A stretch of 64,000 nt of DNA from Polyodon spathula (Eukaryota > Chordata > Actinopteri > Acipenseriformes > Polyodontidae), in contig NC_054549.1 in assembly GCF_017654505.1 (NCBI RefSeq), forward strand, positions 28,507,647 to 28,571,646, read 5' to 3'. Positions 49,919 through 61,964 of this stretch are shown one piece after another. Position numbers and translations under genes: made by a program. Each line of letters opens with the position of its first letter. The first letter of the stretch is position 1. Below the pieces are notes generated by a model. It was not told the DNA's origin, made no database searches, and saw only the letters and a program-made list of their open reading frames with translations.

Positions 49919-52273
49919 TTTTTTTTTTTTGCTAACCCAAAGAAATGTGCCACTAACACCAGATGATCTTCCATAAAAGTTCCCCAACTTATCTCTTGAG
50001 ATCTTGTGATACAAGAATTCAAGATGTTACGGTTCCAGACACCAAAGCAAAAAGATAAAACAGCAGCAACTGTATTAAAAAGCTAATTCCACCTGACGTA
50101 CAAACATATCTGCCATCCTGACTTCAGTTCTACAAAGCAGCCCCCGAAGACACCTCCTGGAGGCTTTGCTGTTTGCGCCAGCACTTGTTTCTCAGGGAGA
50201 TTGCAGCATTTCCACATGCTAAAGATTAGTACTAAAAAAAGGGATTGCTTGATAAAAACATTAGCTCTCAAAGTCATTCGAATGGCTTGTGTCACATCAA
50301 CAGCCATCCATCATTTCTGCTGTTTATTAAAAAGCGATGAAAGCACTTTGGAATAGAATATGCACATACTTCGAAAAGCATAAATCAACGCATTTGACAA
50401 CCATATGAAATATAGATTACATTTCCCCACCCCCCATGTTCTTACATTCCAGTACAAGTCTGGAGACAATTATTTACAATGACCAATACACTATTCATAT
50501 GTTTTCAGTGTAGTACCTGCGCAGTCTACTGACATGCAACATGCATCATAGTTCGCATCAGTAAGCATCAAACTGCACATGGTATATTATAATGTTTACC
50601 CTGTCAAGGTGTACAAGGGGATGCATTTATATCAATATACAGTAGTGTAGAACAGATGTGTTAGATTGGGGCGAAACACATAACGACATGCCCATTTTAA
50701 AATTCTACGATTACTGTATGTGTTTGAATGCAGTGATATACTGACTGAACTCTAATTGGGGCCACTTTTAATTTACAATTCATTATAAATGCATCCTTTG
50801 AAGCAAAGCCAATGTGTTGTAATGACGCAAATATGTTGTACTAGAAGTGTTTTGCTGCAGAAACTAAGAACCAAGACATATTTTTCTGAGTTACTGTACA
50901 GCTGAGGGTTTAGAGAGAAAGGCAATTTTCTGAGTGAGGACAGGGAAGCCATACTGTCTGAAACCCTTAGTAACAATTGCATTTCCTCATCAGTTTTATT
51001 GATAGCTGTGCAAGATACCAATTGTATGACATTTCTACATTTTAACAACAACAGAATTTAATTCATGTTTAGCTTGAAAATAATTAGTCAATAATGAATA
51101 AAGGACCTCAAATGAATAGTTTTATTTATTTTTATTAAATAATACAATTACATATGCTCTTAAAATAAAGATACAGCCATGTTTGTAAAGTCATAGCTAT
51201 GCATACTTCTCAAAACAAGTGGCTCTTTTTTGTACTTTTATAATAGATGCAAACCATCAAAAATGTAAGATACCAACATTTAATTCCCCAAACTGAAACC
51301 TCTGATGACATCATTAAAAGTACCGTATAGCTATCCTGCCATAAGACTCAAAACTAACAGCGAAAGTAAATATTGACTTTACTCTGAGACGATATGTACT
51401 GCATCTATCATTTGAAAATTAAAGTTTTCAGTAACTGCATTATATTGTGAGGAATTTTACAATAGGTGACACATATTTAAAGGTCTCTGTATGTGTGGAA
51501 GAAGTCTTCCTGGTGTCAGTCAGACAGTCTGTTTCTCTTGCTGAAACATTGGTCTACTTATGCATTTTACCTTAGCATGTAATAATTAAAGTTTTAAGTT
51601 ATGTACAAATTACTTTAGCTGATATCATAGTGGGGAGTGGGGGGTAATACCGTTCTTATAGCACATTTGCACCATGTCAATCAATGACACACCCACACAC
51701 TGGCATCATTTAAAAACTTCAAATGCATCTATTCTGTGCTTTCAAGTTTTCATGAATATTTAAAAGCATTGTCTTGTAAAGCAGCATGCTTAACAATACA
51801 AGAGCACTGAAAGCACCACACTACCTTAGACTGATGTAAATGTTCGACTTAATGCATTTTGTGACAGCCATTTCTTCTTTTAGGGTAAACAGAATAAAAT
51901 GTATTTTAAATGGGTTTTTATCATCAGATTTGGAATTGCTTCTGCAGTATGTAATCTTTTTTTTTCTCATGTCACCTTATGTCTACACATTTAAAACAAT
52001 ACAGCACAATTTATTTGTAGAATGTATTTTTCTCTCTACTTGTCCATCCAAACATGCTTTCCATAGATACAGTCTTGAGAAATAGATTGGAACTAGGATA
52101 TTTTTAAAAGACACCTTTCTTACATTACAGTTATAGACAAATCTTATGAACTAATAAATACAGCAGCCCTGAACAAACTCCATCTCCATGCTGTCTTTCA
52201 GCTCTGCTGTGAACCCCATTTGTAATTATTTTGGGGTGGCCTTTAATTAAGAAATCTGTACAGCATACAGTAC
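49919..52273 (-). other. GRIP2 intron 1, distal end
   Basis: AT-rich sequence between the retroelement fragment and exon 1. No transposon ends, long repeats or exon-like frames were recognised. Confidence 0.7.
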
Positions 52274-52328
52274 CTTTAGTCTGATGCCTGATGACCCCCA
52301 GACGGCACTTCAACGACACGGTAAACAT
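52274..52328 (-). CDS. GRIP2: GRIP2 coding exon 1 (N-terminus)
   Basis: The ATG at 52328 begins 18 codons, then a G, before a GTACTG donor. The start reads MFTVSLKCRLGVIRHQTK, which lines up with the long-form N-terminus of mammalian GRIP2 (M-AVSLK-RLGV) and of GRIP1 (M-AVSFKCRC), as I recall them. TGA and TAA lie in frame just upstream (within 30 bases), and there is a G at -3, so this is the initiation codon. Cys8 is in the place of a cysteine in the GRIP1 long form; mammalian GRIP2 as I recall it has Trp there. The phase-1 end joins exon 2 to give Asp19. This leader precedes PDZ1 and carries no domain of its own; it is likely to affect membrane or subcellular targeting. Confidence 0.9.
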
Positions 52329-52515
52329 CTCCTCCTTCTCACCGTCTCATTATAAAAATCCAGAACTCAGTCACATGACACTCAGCAGCACCTCACACAA
52401 GCTAATTGAACAGCACAGAGTTGTTGTTTTTTTCCCCCGTGTCCCCAGCAGGGAGAATTTCCATGTTTCAGATGACGAATGAGAATGAACAAGAGCTAGA
52501 TACAGCCAACAAGAA

Positions 52516-52520
<5 letters not shown>

Positions 52521-52554
<34 letters not shown>
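52521..52554. repeat. (GA)17 microsatellite in the GRIP2 5' flank or leader
   Basis: A perfect 34-base GA run. On the GRIP2 strand it is (CT)n, about 195 bases before the start codon, and would fall in the 5' untranslated leader if the TATA box at 52.62 kb is used. GAGA-type tracts near promoters can be nucleosome-depleted, which is inference here. Confidence 0.95.
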
Positions 52555-52557
<3 letters not shown>

Positions 52558-52620
52558 TCCTGCTCAAGTCTGCTTAGTATCTGAGTGCTTCTCATTTCTT
52601 TCGATCAGCACAGGAATCAA

Positions 52621-52628
52621 TATTTATA
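52621..52628 (-). promoter_or_regulatory. Possible TATA box of the distal GRIP2 promoter
   Basis: TATAAATA on the minus strand, inside GGAGGCTTATAAATATTG, lies about 293 bases upstream of the exon 1 ATG. If used, transcription would begin near 52595 and the 5' leader would be about 265 bases, including a (CT)17 tract in the transcript sense. There is no CpG-rich region here. AT-rich DNA gives TATA matches by chance, so this is tentative. Confidence 0.3.
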
Positions 52629-52699
52629 AGCCTCCATCCCTCTTTCTTTCTACTGCTCCATACAGCGGAGTACTGAGGAGTTCTGTGAGATTTTAGCTT

Positions 52700-53521
52700 C
52701 GGCTTGAAGACAATCTAATTAATCACTTTGGTGCACTTTAGAGCTCTTTCTCGCAAAGCCTATAATAGCCTATTCCATCCAAAACTCAAAAGAAAGGGGA
52801 ATAGACGATCTATTTTATCCTTATCCTGGTGTTAGGCACACTTCCAGTTATTATTGCAATACTCAGACTTATGAGAAAATTCGTTCTGGTGCATATGAAT
52901 AGGACATCAGAGAAACGATAAAGAAACTGCTAGGAAGCTATAACTGTACTGACACAATACCAGTAACCATCAAACATCTTTTCTTGGCATTCATTTATTT
53001 ATAGGTTGTTTTGGGGTTAACGCACACTCAGCAGTTGTGTGGGATTTTACTGTTATTTCGTAAAAACACTTTTCAAAAATGTTAATCTATGAAGTGTCAG
53101 TCTGAAATAATAAGAGCTTTTCTACTACTGAGGGACTTGGTGCACTGAGTGGCCAGCACCATCCCCTGCACTTGCAATGCTGTAGATTAGTTCTGAGCCT
53201 GAACCCAATTTTGATTCTACAGTTAATAATACAATATTCAAATATTAGGATATTATACGATCTGAAAAAAAAAAAAAACATGTTCATTCTATTGCTTTAC
53301 AGAAACAGTAAACAAATCTAAGAAGTCAGAATGAATGAATTGGGAAACTAATTTGCCATGCCACACCAAATTAAATGCAGCATCTTGTGAGCACTATGAT
53401 CAAGTTTTCTGTAAGGGGTTAATGCACAGTATATATTTTCTTACATGATACAGTTTTTATTACAACATTACAAAACGATTACAAATATTTGTACTTTCTG
53501 TTCAGTTCTGCTTTACTTTAG
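52700..53521. other. 5' flank of GRIP2
   Basis: AT-rich sequence upstream of the possible promoter. I see an A13 run near 53266 and nothing else that I can identify. Confidence 0.65.
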
Positions 53522-55258
53522 GTTACCAAGACCACACGTACGTATAATATTCCTGGACAGCAGCACCCTGATACACAAAAAGTAGGGATACTACAAGTCC
53601 CACTTTCAGTTCACGGGGCAGGAGCCAGGCTACCTGTAGTGATGTTGCTTGACTTTTCTGAGAGCCGCCCACCATTAGGACCAAGTCCTTGGGAGGACGA
53701 GTTCTGGGTCGTAGTGAGGTCACTGCCGCAGATTATGAGAGGACTGCGTCATGATGCGGCTAACTCCAAGGCAGGGTGCCTGGCACCCTCAGGGACATAG
53801 TAAAGAATGAAAACATATAAGAGAGGTCCCAGCTGTTTGTGAAGGCCCAATATAGAAGAGGGGTTCCCCTCATTTAGAGGCCCTGCACATAAATAGAGGC
53901 TTGAGAACCTGAAAGGAAGAAAGAAAGTGGATCTCTGAATCCTTGAGAGCTGCCCTCGATGAGGTGAATTGTAGACCAAAGCTGGGGCAGGGACGCACCC
54001 CCACAGAACCTGAAACAAGAGATTGCCTCGTGTTATGAAGGAAAAGCTCCTTCTGCTAGGTTAGCTAGAATAAGCTTAGATCCTCGGATTGTCGGGGGAG
54101 CGATAACGGATGAGATGCAAAAGAGTTGGGTTTGGCCGGGGGTCCCCTCTGACTCAAGGAGAACCTCTGTAGGTAGGTAAAGGAAGTGTAGCTTGCACAA
54201 AATTTGACGAAGTGCGACTCACTAACACCCCAAAAGGATGGACCCCTGGCTCCCCGTTAAAGATTCTTATGAGTGCAGACAAACAAAAAGAACTGCCAAT
54301 GCATATACAACAAAGAAAGAAAACAAAACAAAGAAGGTTAGTAACTGACTCTCTAATATCTATGTGAAGACCCTCTGCTCAGCGGAAAGGAAAACCCCCC
54401 TTTCTTTTTAGAGAGAAACCTTTGCTGGCCCAGTCGGAAGGGTCGTCCCCACTCCGGACATACTAGCAATAGACTGTTGTGCAGAAGATATCTCAGATTG
54501 GGAAGAACGTATGTATGATTCAACTGCTGATGAGGTCCAGTGACCCATATTTTTAAATAGATGCTGGTTAATCTTTGCTGATGTGGCTGCCCTGATTCTG
54601 AATGAATGAGGAGTATAGAATTGCGGGGGAAGTCCTGCTCTGGAAACCAATGTGGACAGATGAGATGAGAACCAATGTCTAGATATAATAGTCTGGCTTG
54701 AATCGATGAACAGGGGGTCAGAATTTGAAAAAGGTTTGCGTTCTGTGATATATTTCTGCATGGAAGCATATGGGCATATAGGAGTCAATTTTTGATAGCT
54801 GAATAAATTGACCTTGCAGAACTGATCTGTTTTGGAAATGAGCAGGAAGAGAATAAAGTGGGAATCTAAGATGAGTGTGAATACCCAGCCTAGGAAAGCT
54901 AAAAATGAAAGGAACTACATATTCTGAGCATCTTAGATGCAGTTAGATATTTAGTTTCCATTGATAGGTCATCAAATGTAGAGAAGCAGACTTGACAGAG
55001 GTTTGAAATCAGATTGCCCAGAATATTTTGGGGGAGCCAACACAAGATGAAGGTATAAGGTGTGACTAATGGTTTAAATAGGCATTAGAGTTGATTGATG
55101 ATAGGAGACAAAAGGATAAGGAGGAGCCTAGCTCCTGCCCCCCTAACCATACTTATGGGTTAACACTGTGATGTCAGACAGGGTCTGACATTGGACAGTA
55201 AAGGGAAACTTGTAATGTTGGACCTGGTCCGACATAGGACTGAAAAGGGTTAAAGCGT
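53522..55258 (-). mobile_element. DIRS-type tyrosine-recombinase retrotransposon, 3' remnant
   Basis: A block less AT-rich than its surroundings that contains a tyrosine-recombinase coding region (54408-54935) and about 0.9 kb of non-coding sequence after it on the minus strand. DIRS and Ngaro elements carry this enzyme in place of an integrase, next to reverse transcriptase and RNase H. No reverse transcriptase is seen here, so only the terminal part is present. The right limit is judged from repeated TCAGACAGGGTCTGACAT and GGTCCGACAT words at 55173-55235 and is approximate; the left limit near GGTTACCAAGACC is also a guess. Confidence 0.55.
54408..54935 (-). pseudogene. Broken tyrosine recombinase of a DIRS-type element
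   Basis: The minus-strand frame ending at 54408 has HSFR (the HxxR catalytic box) about 60 residues in, NMGHW about 20 residues later (second catalytic His) and SYIRS with the nucleophile Tyr, the arrangement of tyrosine recombinases. Farther upstream, near 54933, LRCSEY matches the first catalytic Arg region (LRxSE) of DIRS recombinases, but it is in a different reading frame. So at least one frameshift separates it from the catalytic C-terminus. Neighbouring open frames over the same bases are shadows. Family assignment is by motif only. Confidence 0.7.
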
Positions 55259-57291
55259 CACCAGTACAAAAGAAATGCATGTGTAAAGGGACCTCTTTGT
55301 GATAAATACGGGAATGTTACTAAACTTATTCCCTCCTTCAATGGTGATATTCAATCATTCTTCCATACCTGTAACAGAAAAAAAAACCCTCTTGTTTATC
55401 ACTTAGAATAATTTATATTCAACCTATTTTAACATAGGTAAGCCCTTATTTAAATCTCACAAAAATACAGAGCATCTGGAGAAGTTGCGATTTCTCTAAA
55501 TTATTAAGATGTGAGTTTTTGAAATGAAGCAAGGCTCTTCGCCAAAATGTTCTCCTCTATAGACATTTTGGATCGAATTTGACTATGTTCCGATAAATAA
55601 CATTTGTATGTACTGTGCAATTATGAGGGCACCAGTTTTCTTTATTCTATACATGGGATGACATCTGTACACAGTATATGATTTACTGAGACTAGTCCGG
55701 AACTGGGATTGGTTTCTAATAAGTGACTCAGAATCTACTGATAGAGTGATTAGGAAATTAGGTATCATACTTAAACATGGCAAGAATGATTGACAATACT
55801 GAAAACTGAATGTTCAGCTGTTCTGTGTTCTTTGATTAAACTGTACTATTCAATTATAGCCATGAAACACAATTATTCTTGGAATCCACTGCTATTCACT
55901 GCTTTTTTTATACCTTCATCTGCCTTTTGTTTTCACATGACAGTCGTTGCTAGTTTGCATGAAGCCGGGACCATCGATACACTGTAATTGCTCTCCTCAG
56001 TCATATCAAAACAGATATTTTCTGTGCTCAATCACACCATGGAGAAGGATGTGTTTGATGTGATTAAAAGGTCTGTCTGTAAATAATAAGATGGTCCCAG
56101 CAATGCTGTAATATCCTCAATCTCTCTCTGTTTAAACAGCAGTCTTTCCAGACAGCTGTTGAAATATTTATACAGTCAAAACGATGTGGCCCACAATAGG
56201 ATTCATGGACATAAACTCTTTAGTTATGTAACCTATCAAACGATAGCTTTTATAAGGTTATTTGTGCTGTTAAAAGATGAAGTTTCCCACAGTTGTATAT
56301 TCAAATATGATACATTTGTCCATAGTTTATCTTTGTGTGCAGTCTCACCTTTAAAGAGTAAGCAGCTTCAAAAGCCACATCAGTATTGCTTCACATTCCC
56401 CGTACTATTCTTTGACGTTGGTTCTGGGTGGTTTTTTTACACCAGTACTGAGCTACCAGTAATATGATTTAAAAATCTAAAAACATAACCAAAAAAATAC
56501 AGTTTCATTGCAAATGGCAACTGATAGCATTTTGGGTTTTGTAATTAAGCACGATGTTGCATTGTAACAATACACTTCTAAGCGTAATTACAGCTTCATT
56601 CAAGTGTAACTAGAGACACTTAATGTAAAGTGTTAACATACCACGTCAGTTTAAAAAAAATAAAAACCTGTATTCTTAGTTTACAATAGGATTCCAACGT
56701 AGGTGTACTGTGGTTTATGACTTTGAAAGATAAAGAACTCTAAAACAGATGTGTGACAGCATCTGCATTCTCTGTGTTCTCTGTGTCCTTCACCTATCCA
56801 ACCTATCACCCCCACAAAGAGGTAGAACCAAACAATGAATTGCATCTGTCATATCTATAACATTTGTATTCCAAACGTTATCAGTAGTAACCGGCCTGTA
56901 CGTCAGCTTATAGTCCTCAATCTTTCTTAAATACTATTTCTCTCTTGGGGTTGAAAGGGAGAGCATTCAGTGGTAGCTAATGCTGGGATTCTAAGCTATG
57001 ATATTGAATGGATTGGTTTCTTTAGAGTAGCATTGATTTAAATCAAAAGAAAACCCCAACTGCAAGTACGATTAGGAAAAAGCCTTAATATGAAATAAAT
57101 CTGTATACTTTACAATATTATTGCTTTCATTATGTGATATGAATGTATGTTTCAGGAAAACTGTCATTCCAGTAAGCTTGAGGCTTCATGGGGAAAAAAA
57201 ATAATTCCTTTAAGTTTGCAGCCCTTGTGTATTTACATGAAAGTTGTTATAGTTCTAACCAATACAATTAAACATGAAAATAAATAATATT
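55259..57291. other. Intergenic sequence, no gene seen
   Basis: AT-rich DNA between two mobile elements. The open frame at 56159-56467 is 102 codons but matches nothing I recognise and has no splice or promoter support. Confidence 0.6.
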
Positions 57292-58051
57292 GTGTAACAG
57301 GGTGATATCTGTGCTGGCTATCTGATGCATGCATGATCCTGCAGGGGGAGTTCGGGAGCCCCGTGGGATTCACCTGTCAAACATGGCAGTGACACAGAGA
57401 GGTTGGGTGAGGGTTTGTTGTCTTTCCCTCTCTCTGAGTGGTCGAGAGGTGGGCCTTGGGGGGGTCGCTCGACCTATAAGAATTACGCTCTATTATTAAT
57501 TCGGGCTGGCGATTACAGGGGAAACCCAGTGACGCTAGGTTCGGAAGGGAGGTAAATAAACCAAGGCAAGAAATCCAGCAGCTGGAGTGAGAGAACGGGA
57601 CAAGTAAGCACAGCTGAGGAAGACAAACGCAATTAAATAAAAATTTAAATAATTCTTACGTACCAAGGGGACGTGTGTAGTTATCTGGGGGAACCTTGGC
57701 AAACCCAATGTATAGTGAGGGAACAGCAGGCACAGGTTGGTGACACGAGCTGACTGGTTTAGCGGCAGTGGGGAACGCTGCATAAGCAGCACCTTTCGTT
57801 TGCAGTTTTTATTACTGTGGTTTATTTTCCCTTTTTCTTTTGCCTTTTGTTTTCATTATTATTTCTGAGTACCTGCACGTGCTGCCTGATAGAATTGCAA
57901 CCCCTTTACCATCGTTGGTATTGGGGATAACCGAAGTAGCGCTATCTGGTGGTTAATAAAGGAATGAAAAGAATAATATAACTGGACACCCGAGGTGTTT
58001 CGATTAAAACCTTCTGTCTCCCGGGTCAGTGAATTCCCACACCCTCCCACA
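57292..58051 (+). mobile_element. Probable solo LTR (Gypsy-like)
   Basis: A roughly 760-bp GC-richer block begins TGTGTAACAGGGTG and ends ACCCTCCCACA, giving TG...CA ends. It has an AATAAA signal at about 57955 and the late GTTTCGATTAAAACC-type sequence seen in LTR tails. ATAT is present on both sides (57288-57291 and 58051-58054), but taking it as the target duplication costs the final A of the LTR, so the exact end is uncertain. Two minus-strand open frames inside it are not recognised as protein. Confidence 0.55.
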
Positions 58052-60175
58052 TATGGTTTAAACCAGTTTGTTTTCTGAAGTTGTTGAAAATGTATATTAT
58101 TTTTATGTTTTGACTTTCATATTCCACTTTCTAATTTGAATTTCAGATGCCTGAGTGTTTAACGCAATTGAAGTGTTGAGAGGAATTTTCAGCTATAGCG
58201 CATATATATCCACATGGCATAAGTGGAAATAACATCAGTATTAATTACAGAATTCTGCATTGAAAAGGACATCATTACTTTTGGGTATCACTGTCTGTAA
58301 GGAGAGTAGAGATCTGTTGAACAGATATCTCTACTGTCCATGTACTCATGTGTTACTGCCTATAGCTGTTAAATTATTGAAAGTCCTGTTCAAATTATTA
58401 GTAAGTGCAATATGCATATGCCAAGATCTGCTAAGACTTTGTATTGGTTTCAGTTACAGTGGGATAGCAACAATGCCAGCAACACATTACACAAACTAGC
58501 AGATTGCAATTCATAGTAGCATCCAGAGAGTTTTTAAGAGAAAGCACTGGCAAGCAGCTTAAGCATAGAAACAACAGCTGCTTACCATTGACTAGTTTGT
58601 TGTCAAATGTTGTCACTATGGTTTGCTACTGCAATATTAATTTATTTTAACAGTAAATGTGTTTTCATAACTTGTAAATTGATAAACATTTCCAAATACA
58701 AAATACAGTAATATTTTGATTATAGCTCACTCCCTGTGTAAAATGTGTATGTGTGTGCTTCACAAAATGTAACAAAATATACTGAAAACTTCAATCAACA
58801 CATGAGAAGGCGTAGATTGTATTGAACATCCCAAGCCTGCGTTGTGAACCACAGATGAAGCTAAGTGTCTTTAAACACCTGAGAAGTGGGTTGTATCAGT
58901 GCTTATAAACTGGCTCACTACTGTTTTAGAGCAGTGATTTTCCTGATTGGAATGAAATGGGATCCGAACCATTGTTTGGCTTATTTGTTTTTTTTTGCTG
59001 AACATGTTAGTTTAGTCCCTCATATAGCCAGCCTCCTATGAACTGGCATCATCAAGACATATGTCTGGTCTCCTTCAAGTTGGCATTTTAATCTCAGGAA
59101 ACAAACCCCGGCCTCATCTTATATTTAAACTGTCAATAGAAGTATTCAGGGTCAGTCATTGATTGTCTTATAGAACACCAGTCTTGGTATAGGACAGGTT
59201 GAAATGATTAGAAACATACTTTTTCAAGCAGATGATATCTAAATAATCAAAAAGCAACAGTAATGGATAACTCAAGCTTGCTAACAGAAGTGATTGATAC
59301 TGCTTGCATTTCAGAATGCTTTCGAGTTTCTTTCTCAAAGCTCCTTATCTTTCTCTTCAAAATACCTCATGAATTTTCATTATTCCTCAGCTCACTGAAT
59401 GGAGTCAGAATCAATCTGAGAGCTCATACTTTAGTTATGATGGAATTGGAGATGGTGTGATTGAAACTGAGTAGGAGCACTTGGCTCTTTGGGTCTCTGA
59501 TTTCGTCGACTGAGAGGGCCCAGTTACACCAGGTTTTGTATAAAGTGGTTGCTTAAAAATTATTGTTAATGGCTTATTGTTATTTTTTTTTTACATTACA
59601 CAATAAAATAAATAATTAAAAGCAAAATTGCATGATGACAGCTCCCCCGCACATAAACAGATTGGTGTGGGATAGGAGAAGCCTCTGTCGAGCTATCCAC
59701 TCCCCTTGTAAACTAGAAAGCCAGCTTCCCCATGTAAATAGTGTGTGTTGAAATCTGTGTTAAGTCTTGTGAATACTGTAATGCCGGTAGCAGGCTGGGG
59801 GAGGGGATTTTTCCCTTTTATGTTTCATTCAGTTGATCTTGGTTTTGTTTAGTTTGAAACTAGTTTTGCTTAATTTTGTGTTGGCTAAAATAAAAGCTCT
59901 GAATCGCATATTGTTGAGTGACATCTGCCTGCCTGCTTTACCCACACATTTTTACCAAGAGATAAAGCTTTTCAATATTATAATAAATTCTCATTATTTT
60001 CTCTAAAACAATGTATTTACTACCCATCACTTGAGGGAGCACTGACAATGGATTGAACAGTTTGAACATAAGCACATAATTAAAAAGACAAATTGCCCAT
60101 TCAAAAGTGTAATTCAATGTCAGGTTACCCTGCCAAAAGTGTGGAAAACAAGTCTAGGAAAGTTCTCCTATAATG
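58052..60175. other. Intergenic sequence with a possible LTR-like segment
   Basis: Mostly AT-rich sequence. From about 59625 to 59950 there is a more GC-mixed stretch that starts TGATGACAGCTCCC, carries AATAAA at about 59889 and ends near CCCACACA. It looks like an LTR, but I could not find a matching target duplication, so I do not list it as one. Confidence 0.5.
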
Positions 60176-60446
60176 CTCTAGTTAGACCCCAGGACTCATG
60201 CTATGAGGACAGGTTAAAATGGATAAGAGTGCATAAACAGAAGTTGTAAATGCAGGGGCTAGCCTAACAGGTGAAGTGGTAGAATGTAAAACACTTGTAA
60301 CATTAACAAAATAGATTAGGTCCTTTTAAATCAGTGGTATGCTAAGAAGGGACGAGCACTGATGGATTGAACAGCGCTCATTAACCTTCCTGGATAATGG
60401 GACTCAAATACATCTCACAGCACCAGAACAATATTCTTATGTACAA
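60176..60446 (+). mobile_element. LINE 3' fragment
   Basis: One frame reads SCYEDRLKWIRVHKQKL, similar to the C-terminal end of LINE reverse-transcriptase ORFs (YE-RLK-L). It is followed by the tail TCCTTTTAAATCAGTGGTATGCTAAGAAGG, GATGGATTGAACAGC and TTCTTATGTAC, which is typical of a non-LTR element frequent in fish. It is diverged and truncated, and the LINE clade was not settled. Confidence 0.5.
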
Positions 60447-60989
60447 TAAACTACTTCTCAGAGAGAAAAAGGCTGTCAAGGTCTGTCATAAATGAAGAAG
60501 CTGCTTGACTTTTTTATCCCAATATTCAAAGGGGTTTTACAGAATTACTTTAAAAGGCAAGGGAGACATGGACATGGTTGATGTTGTTCAGGCTGTTTTG
60601 CTATATAAACATGACAGAAAATCCAGCCAACAGACCAAAGGTACATATTATATCTGGAGAGCTAGATAAGGCAAGCTCTTTAAGTGAAATGTTCTTTTGA
60701 AACCACTGTAGAGGATCTGCTGAGGCAAAAGGCAAAACAAAATGAAGCATTATATTTTTTCAAATAAAGCTTTCTGGTTTCAAAACCAACTTGAAAACAT
60801 AGTGATCGATTTACATGATTAAAATACATTAGGTTTTTCAAATGAAACAGGTATTTTGAGTAAAACATCCTAGGGTCACTACAGTATGATCCTGTTATAC
60901 CACAATAAAACAGCTTGGATGTTTGTTACATATTTCCCACTCAAAAACTAAATATAGGAACATGTTTTCTCATATATGTTCTATTAAGG

Positions 60990-61964
60990 CAGTGGTACTC
61001 AAAGTGATGCCTGCGGGCAAATTCGTGCCCGCGAAGCCAGGCCATCGTGCCTGTGGCAGCTATTCTTAAATTATGGGTCATGAACACATTTCTGGCAGGT
61101 CATAGTGTGGGAAAATAAATAAAGCATAACACAAGCATCACGGCAGTCTGTTGACAGTGCTGCTCGCTTATGCTGTGCTTGTATGTACTCGACATTTTTC
61201 CTGAAGGGCCTCTGTGATATGATCAAACAATTGAATATCTGCATTTTCTCTACGGTAGCCCAATCATAAGTTAGCTGGGTGGGATAAACTGTGTCTGTTT
61301 CAGTTTCAGGTACTGACAGTAAGTTTAACCAGTAAGAGAGTCAAATATCTGCCTAGTTTTACACAGCTGTCCAACCATAAGCAAGCAGAGGCCATTCACG
61401 GTATTCTCCATGAAAATTGAAGGCGGGGTGTTAATATGCTGGGTAAACATTGAATTTCACTGACTATTATTGAGAAAAATAATACATTTCAGAATTTAGA
61501 ATTTAATATTTCAATTTCACCAGACAAGGGAAACACCATAGTAGATTTAGTTACGAATCCACTTTCTCTGAATAATTGTATTGGAGATGAACGATTTTTA
61601 AAACATAGTGTTGACAAATTTGCTAAATTGAAACAAAGCGAGACGCTATCTATCCTCTTTTATTTGAGTTTATTCATGGTTATCTGTGTAAACATGCTAT
61701 TTAAAAATATTTGCATTGCTTATTTTATATAAATATTCTAATATTTCAAGAATAAGTGCAGCAAGCACAATCACTGCCTGAGATTTGGTCTTATCAGAGT
61801 GAGCCAAGAATAACTCCCAGTAAAACTCTTAATATGTACAGTACATACTGTATATGTTGCAGGAATCAGTTTTTAAGATAAGAAACTATGCAACAGTCAG
61901 CGTGCCGCAAACAGCCAAGTAAGATATATTTATGCCCATGCCCAAATTACTTTGAGGACCACTG
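60990..61964. mobile_element. hAT DNA transposon with perfect 8-bp target duplication
   Basis: The ends are CAGTGGTACTCAAAGT and ACTTTGAGGACCACTG, inverted repeats at 15 of 16 positions and close to the vertebrate hAT consensus CAGTGGTTCTCAAA. TATTAAGG occurs directly outside both ends (60982-60989 and 61965-61972), the 8-bp target duplication of hAT elements. At 975 bp it is too short for an intact transposase. A frame of about 75 codons near 61490-61725 (containing NTIVDLVTNPLSLN) might be a remnant of one; this is unproven. It is likely non-autonomous. Confidence 0.9.

Larger units (their letters stand above)
1..52328 (-). other. GRIP2: GRIP2 gene, 5' two-fifths or so (start codon to PDZ3)
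   Basis: GRIP2 is a cytoplasmic multi-PDZ scaffold that binds the C-termini of AMPA receptor subunits and other membrane proteins at synapses; this is family knowledge. The sequence gives eight coding exons in order on the minus strand. Splice phases are 1-1-2-1-1-2-1, and every junction restores an open frame. Intron lengths, 5' to 3', are about 43.6 kb, 2.2 kb, 276 bp, 1.8 kb, 410 bp, 1.6 kb and 1.6 kb. The reconstructed part has an N-terminal leader (residues 1-49), PDZ1 (about 50-138), PDZ2 (about 150-240) and the first strands of PDZ3. Vertebrate GRIP proteins have six or seven PDZ domains, so the remaining exons lie left of the window. I weighed GRIP1 against GRIP2; residues in PDZ2 match GRIP2 better. 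Confidence 0.96.

Noticed and set aside
53523..54018. Separate genes from the minus-strand open frames left of the recombinase
   Set aside because: They fall in the non-coding tail of the DIRS-type element and match no protein family.
59625..59950. Possible third solo LTR
   Set aside because: It has LTR-like composition and AATAAA, but no direct repeat at any pair of TG and CA ends that I tried.
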